A DNA stretch of 64,000 nucleotides from Magnetovibrio sp. (GCA_026196495.1 JAPHSY010000001.1:186001-250000); one strand, 5' to 3'. Shown: positions 7,798 to 18,034, numbered from the stretch's first letter. Notes: a model not told the origin generated them from the sequence alone. A program made the numbers and translations.

Positions 7798-9317
7798 ATT
7801 TCATTGCCTGTATTGCACGTTGGTTTGTCGGCAAGGGGTAAGGTGAAGTGAAACTTCGAACCGAAACCAACGGCACTTTCTACCCATATCTTGCCCCCAT
7901 TTCGATCCAGCATGTCCCGACAGAGCGGTAACCCCAATCCTGTACCAGCTTCGCCATCGGTTCCCAATGTTGTTGTTTTCTGATCAATCGAAAAAATATT
8001 GTCGATGATGTGTTGGGGAATGCCAACGCCAGTGTCTTCTATGGTTATTTGGGCGGTCGCATCCCCTTCAAGTGATTGTGCATGAAGCGTAATTTTTCCG
8101 CCTGAAGGTGTAAATTTGATGGCATTGGCAAGTATATTGCGCACCACGGCCATGATCATTTCTTTGTCAACAGTCACCTGACAGTTACAGGTCTGATTTT
8201 TGATTTGGATATTTTTGTCTTTGGCCAGGGGGAGCAAAACATCAACGCTGTTTTGGAGGACATTATTCAGCGCAACCTTTTCAGGGACAATGGTGGCACC
8301 ATCCATTTGTAGCCTTGCCCATTCCAATAGGTTTTGGACCAGTTCAAATATATGTTCCCCGGTTTCATGGATGTCCTTGGCATATTCAGCCATTTTCTTT
8401 TTGTTCAATTGATCGCCCATATTGCTCATCATATGGGTCATGCCCAAAAGCGAATTGAAAGGGCTTTTGAGATCGTGAGAGATAATGGAAAATAAGCGGT
8501 TTTTAACGCCCACTTCGTACTGTAAGGCTTGGGTCCGTTCAGCGATGACGTCGTCCCGACTGTTGCGTTCACGGCGCAGGTTGGCAATCAGATAGCGGGC
8601 CCAGGCAATGGCAGAGGAGCTGAGTATTGTGATCAAAACAAAGACGATAAGGTGCACATTTTTAAGTTTTTTAACGGCGTTTTCTTCTGCCAAGCTCAGT
8701 GCCGTCACGGGAAATGAAACGCGAATACCGCCGCGGACATCACCCACTTTGTAGCCTTGCACAGCATGACATTTCATACATGGCTCTTTCACAGATAAAG
8801 GCGCCATGTAAGCATAAATCTGTTCTTTGCCGCTGGGTAAGATGTCCAGGTTTTCTTTGACCCCGTTTTCAAATGACATCAGGGAATTGCGTTCCCAATC
8901 TGTTGGCATATTGTTCGGATTGATTGGCTTCAGACTGGTGAGGTGAATGTTAATGTCACCCAGCGACATAATCGCGGCCAATTGTCGGGTCATATAGGCC
9001 GGGTTAATCAGGGTTAATGGTTGTCCTGACGGGGATACAATATCTTTTTCTTTTGCAATCAGATAAGGATTGGAGGGCGACATATCGGAGGTCGGAGCGT
9101 AGAGCCCCCCATGTGATGCATTCCACATGCGTGTGGCTTCAATCACAGAAAAGACCATGCGGCCTTTTTCCAACGCCAAATTGTGTGAGTTGGCTTTGAG
9201 GCCATTTAGATTCCACACATACGACCACAACACCAACCCTGCCCACAAAATGATAGGCACGCAATATACGGCAATGGTCGTCCATAAACGGTTAGGCCTT
9301 GCTGTGTTGTGTGTCAT
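7794..9317 (-). CDS. Sensor histidine kinase with Tll0287-like (DUF3365) periplasmic heme-type domain
   Basis: The 507-aa kinase has a transmembrane helix (about 11-33), a periplasmic DUF3365/Tll0287-like region (about 40-210) carrying a c-type heme motif CMKCH (C180, C183, H184), a second membrane helix (about 220-242), a HisKA domain with phospho-acceptor H281 (SIISHDLKSPF) and an HATPase domain (about 380-495; N box near VVRNILANAIKFTPSGG and GTGLGLPL). The protein has no receiver and no response regulator adjacent. It is the last of three same-strand genes (10858, 9368, 7794) spaced by about 50 bases. A redox or gas signal is inferred from the heme motif. Confidence 0.85.
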   Translation of the reverse strand: MTHNTARPNRLWTTIAVYCVPIILWAGLVLWSYVWNLNGLKANSHNLALEKGRMVFSVIEATRMWNASHGGLYAPTSDMSPSNPYLIAKEKDIVSPSGQPLTLINPAYMTRQLAAIMSLGDINIHLTSLKPINPNNMPTDWERNSLMSFENGVKENLDILPSGKEQIYAYMAPLSVKEPCMKCHAVQGYKVGDVRGGIRVSFPVTALSLAEENAVKKLKNVHLIVFVLITILSSSAIAWARYLIANLRRERNSRDDVIAERTQALQYEVGVKNRLFSIISHDLKSPFNSLLGMTHMMSNMGDQLNKKKMAEYAKDIHETGEHIFELVQNLLEWARLQMDGATIVPEKVALNNVLQNSVDVLLPLAKDKNIQIKNQTCNCQVTVDKEMIMAVVRNILANAIKFTPSGGKITLHAQSLEGDATAQITIEDTGVGIPQHIIDNIFSIDQKTTTLGTDGEAGTGLGLPLCRDMLDRNGGKIWVESAVGFGSKFHFTLPLADKPTCNTGNEI

Positions 9318-9367
9318 GGTCCCAATGGTCGTAATCCATATAGTCTCATCCTCAGGCCTATACAGCC

Positions 9368-10810
9368 TTAGGTATCGTCATCTTCTTCCTGCCACCACAT
9401 GGCTGGTTCGCTACCGTTGACCTTGCCCCCTTCAGGGAGACGGTCTTGGGCATGGGCAATGTTCTTTTCGGTGATTTCCACCATTTTTGTTAAGCCTAAT
9501 CTGGCATAAGTTTCACGTGCTTCCATAAATGACTTTAGCGCATTTTTGTAGTGGTCGTCTTCGTTGGTCATACGTCCCAACAAAAACAGAGCACTGCCCA
9601 TATTGTTTTGTGTTGCGGCCCAAAGTGTTGGTTGTTCACTCGGTTTGCGTACGCCCAGGGCCTTTTTACAGGCTGCGATGGCACGTTCAACCATGTCTCC
9701 ATTGTCCATTTCACGTCCCAAAACTTGTGCCGATTGGGCGAAGTTGTTGAGGGTTTCGCTCCATAGCATCGGAGTTGAGCGTTTGTTCAAGACTTTCAGA
9801 GCTGCCTGATAATTGCCCAAGGCTTTTTTCAAGTTCGCCGTGGCACCTGTTTTAATATCAATGCGATAAAGCACTTCCCCCAAACGATTTTGGGTGGTGG
9901 CCCAAGGAAATGGTGTGGATTCAAAGGTGAAGACTTCTAAGGCTGCGTTGTAGGCAGTTTCGGCATGAGACAGGATGTCGATGTCGTCGGTACGTTCACC
10001 CAGGGCTTGCAACACGGTGCCCAGGTTGCGTTGCAAATAGGCCCAGTTGGTGGGGCTTTCGCTGCGTAGCAACCCCTTAATGGCTTTTTCATACGCTTGG
10101 CTGGCACGTTGATAAACTTCAGTGCCAGGAAACAAGTGACCGAATGCTGCCAAGGCATTGGCAAACATGGCTTGTAGGGAAGCTTGTTCACGCGGTGTCA
10201 TATCGACGGGAATGTTCTCCATCGCTTCCGCAGCTTTTTCAAGCGCATGTGCCACCAGATTTTGCCGAGTTTGGCGTTTTTTTTCAGTGCTGGGATTGAT
10301 TGCTGCTAATGCTCCAGCCAAAACCAAAGCGCCTAAGGTTTCAGGGTCAAAGCCAATGGGCAGGATTAATGCCTGGAATGGTGATATGGTGCCCGCTGGA
10401 TCCTCGTCTTGGGGCGGGGCGGCGGCAAAGTAGATAAACATCACATTGCCTAGCGCGGGAACATCGCCCCACAACACCAAATCGGCATTTTCTTGACCCA
10501 GCCAGTTCATGGCTTGGGTGCAGGCCAAGGGTAGATTGTCGGCGCGGTCAACTTCGGCGGTCAGGACCGGCGTTTCGCGGATTGTGTTGATGTGAATGCC
10601 GTCGCGCCCCGAAAATACAGCGCCCAGGGTCTTGCCATGATCTGCACCATTGGCGTCCCAAAAAGGCGCAATGATAATTTCCAAATCTGTATCCGAAGCC
10701 ACATTTCCAAACAGGCGTGCAAACAGGCCGGGCTTTTTCGGGCCTGGCTGTGTGGCGACAGATTGTTCGCTGCCAAGTGTTTCTTCAACGTTTTCGGGTT
10801 TTTCGCTCAT
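9368..10810 (-). CDS. TPR-repeat protein with an N-terminal alpha/beta domain of unknown function
   Basis: The 480-aa protein has a charged N-terminus, an alpha/beta region (about 40-185) with LEIIIAPFWDANGADHGKTLGAV and ADLVLWGDVPALGNVMFIYFAAAP, which resembles the input-type domain found ahead of TPRs in some Rhodospirillales proteins, then about six TPR-like units (about 210-460; YQRASQAYEKAI, SHAETAYNAAL, LKKALGNYQAAL, VERAIAACKKAL, YKNALKSFMEA). No signal peptide, so likely cytosolic. The ATG at 10810 is preferred over the GTG at 10843, which would add residues without family support. It may share an operon with the downstream kinase. Confidence 0.7.
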   Translation of the reverse strand: MSEKPENVEETLGSEQSVATQPGPKKPGLFARLFGNVASDTDLEIIIAPFWDANGADHGKTLGAVFSGRDGIHINTIRETPVLTAEVDRADNLPLACTQAMNWLGQENADLVLWGDVPALGNVMFIYFAAAPPQDEDPAGTISPFQALILPIGFDPETLGALVLAGALAAINPSTEKKRQTRQNLVAHALEKAAEAMENIPVDMTPREQASLQAMFANALAAFGHLFPGTEVYQRASQAYEKAIKGLLRSESPTNWAYLQRNLGTVLQALGERTDDIDILSHAETAYNAALEVFTFESTPFPWATTQNRLGEVLYRIDIKTGATANLKKALGNYQAALKVLNKRSTPMLWSETLNNFAQSAQVLGREMDNGDMVERAIAACKKALGVRKPSEQPTLWAATQNNMGSALFLLGRMTNEDDHYKNALKSFMEARETYARLGLTKMVEITEKNIAHAQDRLPEGGKVNGSEPAMWWQEEDDDT

Positions 10811-10857
10811 GCGATTGTGTTCCAAACGAACAAAAATATTCACGCTATTGGTACTAT

Positions 10858-12312
10858 TTAGCCGCCTTTAAGGACCGCCATCAACTCTTTACGAACTTGG
10901 CTGATGGTTGTCGACCATGGTTCATCAGGTTGCGAACGGAAGATACGCATGCTGGGGTACCAGGGGCTGTGTTCATGTTCTAAAAGCCAAGACCAATTAG
11001 CACCGCTATCTAAAATCATCCAAACGGGTTTGCCCAAGGCCCCAGCAACATGGGCCGCCACGCTATCGGTGCAAATCACCAAATCCAATTGATTGATTGC
11101 GGCAGCCATGTCTCCTGTATCCATTACGGATTGTCCGGCTTGATCAATAAGCGGCTGAAGGCCCAGACGGGCAATGTCTCCAGCCCCGGCGCCGCGTTCT
11201 AATGAAAAAATCTGGATTTCTGGAATACCGATCAGTTCGGCCATGTCATCCAGAACCATGTCGCCATGATGTTTGGGACCTTTGGTGGCGCGACCTTGCC
11301 AGTTGCCGGACCAGGCCATGCCGATGGCCAAACGGGTTTCGGGATGAATGTCCAAGGTGCTGACGCCCACTTTGGGGACGTTCAGGTAGGGGACTTCTTC
11401 GGGAATCGTGTCGATGGTGGTGCCCAAACGTGCAGGAAGGCTTAACAATGGTACCTGTACATCAATATTGGTGGCAGGCGCCCCCAAAGCAATGGTTTCT
11501 TCAATATCCGGTGAGGCCGACAACAAATGTGCCATATGTGGGGGGCATTCCATCACCACTTTGGCTCCACCGCGTTTGAGTACGGCGGCAAAACGGGAAA
11601 ATTGAATGGCGGTGCCTTCGTCGCCTTCGTAATTGATTAAGATGGTCCGGCCTTTGAGTGCAGAGCCATTCCAGGTTTCAATGTCTTTGCGGCGCGGGTC
11701 GCGGCCATTGATGGCAAACCGAATTTCCAGTTCTTTGAAGCCACGTTGCCATTCACCCATTTGCAACAGCGTCAGCGCATGTTCGACCCGACATTGGGCG
11801 TAAGTGGGTTCCAACTTAATGGCACGGGCAAAGTGTTCCAACGCCACCTTGGTGTGCCCACCTTCGCGAAAAGCCAAGCCTGCATTATAGAGCGCCTTGG
11901 GGGATTTGGGGCCGTGTTTGACGGCCCGGCGGTGGGCCTCAACGGCTTTGGCGGTGTCGCCTAAATCACGCAAAGCATTACCTAAATTGGTGTACACACC
12001 GGCAGCTGCATTGCGCAAAGCCAGGGATCGGCGATAACACGCCACGGCGGCTTCTGGGCGACCGGCACTGCGCAGGGCAACGCCTAGATTGTTGTAGGTG
12101 TCGGCAGAGTTTGGCTGGAACCGTAAGGCTTGAGCATATTCCTTAATGGCCACGTCCAATCGACCCGCACGATGATGTTCCAGCGCCATATCGTAATGGC
12201 GCCGGGCTTCCCCGGTGCGGGTGTTGGCAGGACTGTCCCCAGCACCATCGGTTTCAGATGTATTGGCTGGAGTCTTTGGTTTTTCAGAACTGGTCATCGG
12301 TTTCACATTCAT
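10858..12312 (-). CDS. TPR protein with glycosyltransferase family 9/41-like C-terminal domain
   Basis: The N-terminal half of this 484-aa protein has about five TPRs (about 40-200; DMALEHHRAGRLDVAIKEYAQAL, NLGVALRSAGRPEAAVACYRRSL). The C-terminal half looks like a GT-B glycosyltransferase domain (about 225-480; ILINYEGDEGTAIQFSRFAAVLK and VICTDSVAAHVAGALGKPVW, the latter typical of heptosyltransferase-like nucleotide-sugar binding). The acceptor is unknown. The start is uncertain: the ATG at 12312 has GGGAG very close; the ATG at 12297 is an alternative. A longer frame would run into the divergent gene at 12399. Confidence 0.75.
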   Translation of the reverse strand: MNVKPMTSSEKPKTPANTSETDGAGDSPANTRTGEARRHYDMALEHHRAGRLDVAIKEYAQALRFQPNSADTYNNLGVALRSAGRPEAAVACYRRSLALRNAAAGVYTNLGNALRDLGDTAKAVEAHRRAVKHGPKSPKALYNAGLAFREGGHTKVALEHFARAIKLEPTYAQCRVEHALTLLQMGEWQRGFKELEIRFAINGRDPRRKDIETWNGSALKGRTILINYEGDEGTAIQFSRFAAVLKRGGAKVVMECPPHMAHLLSASPDIEETIALGAPATNIDVQVPLLSLPARLGTTIDTIPEEVPYLNVPKVGVSTLDIHPETRLAIGMAWSGNWQGRATKGPKHHGDMVLDDMAELIGIPEIQIFSLERGAGAGDIARLGLQPLIDQAGQSVMDTGDMAAAINQLDLVICTDSVAAHVAGALGKPVWMILDSGANWSWLLEHEHSPWYPSMRIFRSQPDEPWSTTISQVRKELMAVLKGG

Positions 12313-12398
12313 GCTCCCAGAAGTATCGGATGTAAGAGGCTGAATTTCAAGGAAAAGCCGATGTGGAAATTTGATGCCCTTAGCACTACATTGCACAT

Positions 12399-13286
12399 AT
12401 GATTGTATATGACATGCCACTGTGGCGCCCACCTTCCGAAGGCCCGAACCTGATCATCCAAGCGACGTTGGGATGCAGCTTCAATGCCTGCACGTTTTGC
12501 TCCATGTACAAGATCAAGGATTATGCGACTCGTCCGCTTTCCGACATTTTTGCCGATATCGAAGATGCTGCAAAGGATTGGCCGGATGCCACACGGGTGT
12601 TCTTGGCAGATGGTGATGCTTTGGCCGCACCGAGTGATGATTTGGAACAAATTCTTGATAAGTTGATTGCGTCTTTTCCCGACTTGCAGCGGGTCACGTG
12701 CTATGCCACACCGCAGAATTTAACCAAAAAATCTGTGGATGAATTACGTCGATTGCGTGAAAAGCGCCTATCTATGGTCTATTTGGGCATCGAGTCGGGT
12801 GCCGACAGCATGTTGAAGCGAATCCGCAAGGGATCGTCCAAGTTGATGAAAAACGCCATGCTGGCTGCTGATGAAGCAGGCATAAAAATTTCCGCCACGG
12901 TGATCTTGGGGCTGGGTGGAAAGGCACTGTGGCGCGAACACATTGAAGGGACGGCGGCGTTGATTAACGATATTGCGCCGAAGTTTCTGTCAACATTGCA
13001 GTTGGATTTGGAAAGCGGCCAAGAACCACGATTTCGTGAAGCCTTTGCCAAAGTTGACGGCACTGAATTCGAGTGGCAAGACGACGTTGGCATCCTACAA
13101 GAGTTGGAATACCTGCTTGAACTGTTGGAGCCCACACGCGGTGTGATTTTCCGTTCCAACCATGCCTCCAATGCTTTGGCTTTGGCTGGTAATCTTCCGC
13201 GTGACAGCGAAGGCTTATTGGCCCAAGTCCGGGCTGCACAAAACAACACAGACGTCCTGCGGCCTCAATATTTACGCGGGCTATAA
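12399..13286 (+). CDS. Radical SAM protein of unknown reaction
   Basis: The 295-aa protein binds a 4Fe-4S cluster through C26-x4-C31-x2-C34 (GCSFNACTFC), one residue longer than the common CX3CX2C spacing but known in this COG1032-like subgroup. A TIM-barrel core follows (DIFADIEDAAKDW, VFLADGDALAAPS, YLGIESGADSMLKRIRKG, VILGLGGK). Similar proteins are often labelled coproporphyrinogen oxidase-like without evidence. It is divergent from the TPR-glycosyltransferase gene and stands alone. Confidence 0.82.
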   Translation: MIVYDMPLWRPPSEGPNLIIQATLGCSFNACTFCSMYKIKDYATRPLSDIFADIEDAAKDWPDATRVFLADGDALAAPSDDLEQILDKLIASFPDLQRVTCYATPQNLTKKSVDELRRLREKRLSMVYLGIESGADSMLKRIRKGSSKLMKNAMLAADEAGIKISATVILGLGGKALWREHIEGTAALINDIAPKFLSTLQLDLESGQEPRFREAFAKVDGTEFEWQDDVGILQELEYLLELLEPTRGVIFRSNHASNALALAGNLPRDSEGLLAQVRAAQNNTDVLRPQYLRGL

Positions 13287-13383
13287 TCGCTCACCAGTCG
13301 CCTCTCGTCACGAATCTGTTTGTCCATCACAATTTTATGTGGTGCTATAATGGCCTGAAAGTCTTTGTTCGGGGGGAACATCC

Positions 13384-15105
13384 ATGTCTATTAAAGCCCG
13401 TCTTGTTGCTGTTTTGGCCGTTATATTGTTGGTGTTTACTGGCACAGCAGCAATCACACTGGTTAGCCTCAGTGCTCAATTGCCAAAATTGGAAACGACA
13501 GAAGACAGTGCCAGCTCGGTTGCTGATCTATCAATCCCTATGGCAATTTTGATGAAAGAAATCCAGCTGGATGTGGTTCAGGTACAGCAATGGATTACAG
13601 ATGTTTCCGCAACCCGGGGCCTTCCGGGCTTTGATGATGGCTTTGGTGAAGCGGAAAACTATGCCAAAAAATTCCATGAAGATGTCGCGACGGCTCGTGA
13701 AATGGCAACCGCCATGGGGCTGGAAGAAATTGTTGTTGCACTTGATGAAACGGAAAAAGCCTTCGGTCCATTTTACGAGATTGGCGTCAAAATGGGACAA
13801 ACCTACGTTGCCGAAGGTCCCGAAGCTGGCAACGTGATGATGGGTGAGTTCGACGGTGTGGCCGGTGCCATGGGTGAAAACATGGAAGCTCTTTTGGGGC
13901 AGGTTGAAGAAGCCACGGGTGAACGCCTTGAGGAGTTGCAGACATCTATTCATGAAGTTCAGTCCAGTATCGAAGGCGTTGAAAGCCTCAATATGATTTT
14001 GACAGGTATTGGGATTTTGATTGGTTTGGTGGCTGCAGCGTATTTGTATACCTTGATTAAAGGCTCTATTGAGGGTTTGCTTGCTGATATCGAGCAAATT
14101 TCCGAACGTCATTATGATGCACCGTCAAACTTAGACAGTTCGCGTATGGATGAGTTTGGCGCGGTGGCCGTTGCGTTAAATCAAACCAAACAGACGTTAG
14201 CCGAAGCTGAGAAACGCGAGCATCAGCAGTTAGAAGACCAAAAACGTCAATCGGAAGACCGACGCGAAGAACGTATGCGAATGGCTCAGCAGTTCGAATC
14301 CAGTGTTGGCGCAGTGGTTGAAACAGTGTCAGCAGCAGCGGCAGAAATGCAAGGCTCGGCCCGGTCGGTTTCCAGCACAGCAGACCAAACCAGTTCTCAA
14401 GCCACCAATGTAGCTGCGGCGGCGGAACAAGCTTCTGCCAATGTTCAAACCGTGGCTTCGGCAGCAGAAGAATTGTCGAGCTCTATTTCCGAGATCTCGC
14501 GCCAAGTGTCGCAATCAACACAGATTGCAGGTACGGCCGTGTCTGAAGTGGATGGGGCCAATCAAAAGGTTCAGGGTCTTGCTCATGCTGCGAGTAAGAT
14601 TGGTGAGGTCGTTGCCTTGATCACCGATATTGCCGACCAAACCAACTTATTGGCATTGAATGCCACCATTGAGGCGGCCCGTGCGGGTGATGCGGGTAAA
14701 GGTTTTGCCGTTGTGGCGTCGGAAGTCAAAAACTTAGCCAATCAAACAGCGAAAGCAACAGAGGAAATCTCCAGTCAAATCGGGGGCATCCAAGGTGCAA
14801 CTCAGGATGCTGTTTCTGCTATTGGATCAATTGGCGGTATTATCACGCAGATCAATGAGATCAGTTCCGCGATCGCTGCGGCGGTAGAAGAGCAAGGTGC
14901 CGCGACGTCAGAAATTGCCCGCAATGTCGAGCAAGCATCAAGTGGTACACAAGAGGTGTCTTCCAACATTTCGCAAGTGACTCTGGCGGCTTCTGAAACC
15001 GGTAGCTCGGCAACGCAAATTTTGGATGCATCAGCAGAGTTGGGACGTCAGTCTGATTTGCTCAATACCGAGGTGGGAAATTTCCTTAATACCATTCGCG
15101 GTTGA
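13384..15105 (+). CDS. Methyl-accepting chemotaxis protein
   Basis: The 573-aa receptor has a membrane helix at about 7-30, a periplasmic four-helix-bundle-type sensor (about 31-200), a second helix (about 204-226), a HAMP region (about 226-285), a coiled coil and the MCP signalling domain, whose hairpin tip (TDIADQTNLLALNATIEAAR) is near residues 412-431. It should report to CheA/CheW and be methylated on Glu/Gln pairs. The ligand cannot be deduced. A GGGGGGAA ribosome site precedes the ATG. It has its own promoter gap and a terminator after it; no che genes are adjacent. Confidence 0.93.
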   Translation: MSIKARLVAVLAVILLVFTGTAAITLVSLSAQLPKLETTEDSASSVADLSIPMAILMKEIQLDVVQVQQWITDVSATRGLPGFDDGFGEAENYAKKFHEDVATAREMATAMGLEEIVVALDETEKAFGPFYEIGVKMGQTYVAEGPEAGNVMMGEFDGVAGAMGENMEALLGQVEEATGERLEELQTSIHEVQSSIEGVESLNMILTGIGILIGLVAAAYLYTLIKGSIEGLLADIEQISERHYDAPSNLDSSRMDEFGAVAVALNQTKQTLAEAEKREHQQLEDQKRQSEDRREERMRMAQQFESSVGAVVETVSAAAAEMQGSARSVSSTADQTSSQATNVAAAAEQASANVQTVASAAEELSSSISEISRQVSQSTQIAGTAVSEVDGANQKVQGLAHAASKIGEVVALITDIADQTNLLALNATIEAARAGDAGKGFAVVASEVKNLANQTAKATEEISSQIGGIQGATQDAVSAIGSIGGIITQINEISSAIAAAVEEQGAATSEIARNVEQASSGTQEVSSNISQVTLAASETGSSATQILDASAELGRQSDLLNTEVGNFLNTIRG

Positions 15106-15126
15106 TTCATTTCAAACCAACAAAAT

Positions 15127-15159
15127 GGGGCGCTTCGTTTAGGAGCGCCCCTTTGTTTT
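15127..15159. terminator. Terminator after the chemoreceptor gene
   Basis: Stem GGGGCGCT / AGCGCCCC with a 9-nt loop followed by TTTGTTTT. It lies 21 bases past the MCP stop and could also serve the convergent lysA gene. Confidence 0.8.
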
Positions 15160-15175
15160 AGTATTTAAAAAAACA

Positions 15176-16450
15176 TCAACCATCAAGCCAGTCTGGAACA
15201 CGGTCCAAGGCAATGATGTCATCAATACAAACGCGTTCACGCACAATGACATACTTGTCGCCATTGACCATCACTTCAGGGATTAAGGCGCGGGTGTTGT
15301 AGGTGTTGGATTGCACTGCGCCATAAGCGCCGGCTGTGCGCATCACCAACAAATCACCAGCTTCAACTTTTGCCATTTTGCGGCCTTTGGCAAAGGTGTC
15401 ACCGGTTTCGCAAATGGGGCCAACCACATCAACGTCGATCAATTCAGCGTCTTGGGCAGGTTCTTTTTCTGGTATAATTTTGTGAAAAGCACTGTACAGC
15501 GTGGGGCGGATCAAATCGTTCATACCAGCATCAGCGATTAAGAACGTCCGGGTGGAACCTTCCTTCACATAAATCACGCGGCTGACCAAAATGCCGGAGT
15601 TGCCTGCGATCATGCGCCCCGGTTCAAGCACCAGTTCCACACCCACATCACTGAGGGTCTCGCGCACCACTTGGGCGTAGGCCTCAGGTGTTGGGGCTTC
15701 GGTTTCGTTATCTTCGAAGTAAGGGATGCCAAGCCCACCACCAATGTCGAGGACCTCAACACTGAGGCCCGCATTGCGCAGTTCTGCGACCATGTCTGCG
15801 GCGCGGGTGTAAGCATCATGAAATGGTTGAAGATCCAACAGTTGTGATCCGATGTGCATGGACAAACCGCGAATGTTCACACCTGCCATATCGGTGGCGC
15901 GTTGATAGACATCGCCCACGCGGGTCCATTCAATGCCAAATTTATTTTCAAGCTTGCCCGTAGAAATTTTCTCGTGGGTTTTGGCATCCACGTCGGGGTT
16001 AACGCGCAAGGTCACATTGGCAACGGTGCCCATATCGGTTGCCACCAAATTGATGCGATCCAGTTCGGGTTCGGATTCCACGTTGATTTGCTTAATCCCA
16101 GAGCTCAACGCCAATTGGATTTCATCATCGGTTTTGCCGACACCAGAAAAGACAATTTTGTGGGCGGGGATACCAGCTTTGAGCGCACGCATCAGCTCAC
16201 CGCCTGAGACCACATCCGCACCAGCACCCAAGTTTGCTAAGGTCTTGATGACGGCTTGGTTGGAGTTGGCCTTGACTGCAAAACAGATCAGCGCGTTCAG
16301 CTCGTTTAAAGCATCGGCAAAGACATTGTAGTGCCGGGTGAGCGTTGCAGTGGAATAGGCATAAAACGGCGTGCCGACATTTTCAGCAATTTCGGATAGT
16401 GCGACGTCTTCGGCAAACAGGTGCCCATTTTTGTAAGTAAAGTGGTCCAT
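15176..16450 (-). CDS. lysA: Diaminopimelate decarboxylase
   Basis: LysA decarboxylates meso-diaminopimelate to L-lysine, the last step of lysine synthesis, in the cytosol. The 424-aa protein is normal in length. The alanine-racemase-like barrel carries the PLP lysine in ICFAVKANSN and the phosphate loop DIGGGLGIPYF; the C-terminal beta domain has CETGDTFA and GAYGAVQSNTYNTR. It is the last gene of the argH-lipoprotein-lysA group, a conserved order in Alphaproteobacteria, starting 22 bases after the small lipoprotein. Confidence 0.95.
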   Translation of the reverse strand: MDHFTYKNGHLFAEDVALSEIAENVGTPFYAYSTATLTRHYNVFADALNELNALICFAVKANSNQAVIKTLANLGAGADVVSGGELMRALKAGIPAHKIVFSGVGKTDDEIQLALSSGIKQINVESEPELDRINLVATDMGTVANVTLRVNPDVDAKTHEKISTGKLENKFGIEWTRVGDVYQRATDMAGVNIRGLSMHIGSQLLDLQPFHDAYTRAADMVAELRNAGLSVEVLDIGGGLGIPYFEDNETEAPTPEAYAQVVRETLSDVGVELVLEPGRMIAGNSGILVSRVIYVKEGSTRTFLIADAGMNDLIRPTLYSAFHKIIPEKEPAQDAELIDVDVVGPICETGDTFAKGRKMAKVEAGDLLVMRTAGAYGAVQSNTYNTRALIPEVMVNGDKYVIVRERVCIDDIIALDRVPDWLDG

Positions 16451-16471
16451 AGCGTAGGGTTTCTTTAAGTC

Positions 16472-16600
16472 TTATTTGCTGGGATAATCACGTGGGTATG
16501 AAGAACCTTCCGGGAACTCCGGATCGCCCTTACGCCCGCAAGCGGTCATCGAACCTGCAATCACCAAGAGTGCAACGGCAACAATCAGAAAACGGGTCAT
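16472..16600 (-). CDS. lptM: Small lipoprotein between argH and lysA (LptM-like)
   Basis: This 42-aa reading frame has a lipoprotein signal peptide: a hydrophobic stretch after MTR, then a lipobox ending at [11 protein letters not shown], with about 22 residues after the cysteine. The GRKGDP sequence right after the lipid-anchored cysteine is the hallmark of the small lipoprotein encoded between argH and lysA in many proteobacteria (YifL/LptM), which helps LptD mature. Its ATG overlaps the argH stop as ATGA, implying translational coupling. Confidence 0.82.
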   Translation of the reverse strand: MTRFLIVAVALLVIAGSMTACGRKGDPEFPEGSSYPRDYPSK

Positions 16601-18006
16601 GCCAAAAACCTTTCGCGCGCATTGGCCACTTGGGCCAAGACGTTTTGTGGTGATGTGCCGCCCAAAGAGGTGCGACTGGATACCGAATTATCGACACCCA
16701 ACACCGAATAAATCTCATCCGTGATGCCGGGGTTGATGCTTTGAAATTCTTCAAGGCTCAAATCTTCCAGTTCACAGTTTTTGTCCTCGGCCAATTTCAC
16801 AACGGCACCGGTGACGTGGTGGGCATCGCGGAACGGCAGGTTCAACACGCGGACACACCAGTCTGCCAAATCAGTGGCGGTGGTGAAGCCTTTGCCGGCA
16901 TCACGTTTCATGTTGTCGACGTTAAAGGTGGCGGATTTGTACATACCGGCCATGGCGGCAACGCACAGTTCTGCGGTATCGGAAGCATCGAACACAGGTT
17001 CTTTGTCTTCTTGCATGTCCTTACCGTACGTCAATGGCAAACCTTTCATCACCGTGAGCATGCCCATCAAAGCACCGAACACACGGCCTGCTTTGCCACG
17101 TACCAGCTCGGATGCATCGGGGTTGCGTTTTTGCGGCATGATCGAACTGCCCGAGGAAAAGTCATCAGAAATGCGAATAAAGGCAAACTGTTGTGAGGCC
17201 CAAATCACCATTTCTTCGGCCATGCGCGACAAGTGCACGCTGAGAATGGACAGCAAGCTTAAGTATTCCAGGGCAAAGTCACGATCCGAAACGGAATCCA
17301 GTGAGTTCTGTGTTGGCTGATCAAAGCCCAAAGCCTTCGCCGTCATGTCGCGATCAATGGGGAAAGAGGTGCCCGCCAAAGCCGCCGATCCCAACGGGCT
17401 TTCGTTCATCCGCGCCCGACAATCGCGCACGCGAGAGCGATCCCGGCCCAACATTTCGGTGTAAGCCAGCAGATGGTGACCCAAGGTTACAGGCTGTGCG
17501 GCTTGCAAGTGGGTGAAGCCCGGCATCACCGTGGCAGCGTGTTCTTCGGCGCGCTCAATGAGGGCTGCTTGTAAATCTTTCAAGGCGTCATCAAGGCCGT
17601 CCAAAGCATCGCGTACCCACAATTTCAGGTCGGTTGCGACTTGGTCATTGCGAGAGCGTGCCGTGTGCAAACGCCCAGCGGCATCGCCAATTTTTTCCCG
17701 GAGGCGGTTTTCCACGTTCATGTGGATGTCTTCCAAAGTGCGGGAAAACTCAAACGTACCCGCCACAATTTCGCCCTCAACCTCATCTAAACCTTGAAGG
17801 ATGGATTTACCGTCTGCTTCGGTTAAGATGCCCTGAGCAACCAGCATTTGGGCGTGGGCACGCGATCCGCGAATGTCTTGTGCATACAAGCGTTTATCGA
17901 AGCCGATGGAGGCGTTAATCTCTTCCATCACAGCCGACGGACCATCGCTAAAACGTGCGCCCCAAATGGTGCTGGTGGTGTTAGAATCGTTGTTGTTGTC
18001 GCTCAT
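16597..18006 (-). CDS. argH: Argininosuccinate lyase
   Basis: ArgH splits argininosuccinate into arginine and fumarate, the last step of arginine synthesis. The 469-aa protein carries the fumarase/aspartase-superfamily signature [12 protein letters not shown] and the conserved [12 protein letters not shown] and [13 protein letters not shown] segments. The start at 18006 (MSDNNND) is preferred to the ORF extension to 18033, which would overlap the divergent promoter region. It diverges from a TlpA-like gene with only 28 bases between starts and overlaps the lipoprotein gene downstream. Confidence 0.95.
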   Translation of the reverse strand: MSDNNNDSNTTSTIWGARFSDGPSAVMEEINASIGFDKRLYAQDIRGSRAHAQMLVAQGILTEADGKSILQGLDEVEGEIVAGTFEFSRTLEDIHMNVENRLREKIGDAAGRLHTARSRNDQVATDLKLWVRDALDGLDDALKDLQAALIERAEEHAATVMPGFTHLQAAQPVTLGHHLLAYTEMLGRDRSRVRDCRARMNESPLGSAALAGTSFPIDRDMTAKALGFDQPTQNSLDSVSDRDFALEYLSLLSILSVHLSRMAEEMVIWASQQFAFIRISDDFSSGSSIMPQKRNPDASELVRGKAGRVFGALMGMLTVMKGLPLTYGKDMQEDKEPVFDASDTAELCVAAMAGMYKSATFNVDNMKRDAGKGFTTATDLADWCVRVLNLPFRDAHHVTGAVVKLAEDKNCELEDLSLEEFQSINPGITDEIYSVLGVDNSVSSRTSLGGTSPQNVLAQVANARERFLA

Positions 18007-18034
18007 TGCATACTCAAGTGTATCTGGACCCAAA

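Noticed and set aside
13531-14112. 193-codon antisense frame inside the chemoreceptor gene
   Set aside because: The MCP is complete on the plus strand; the antisense product is Asn/His/Phe-rich with no motif.
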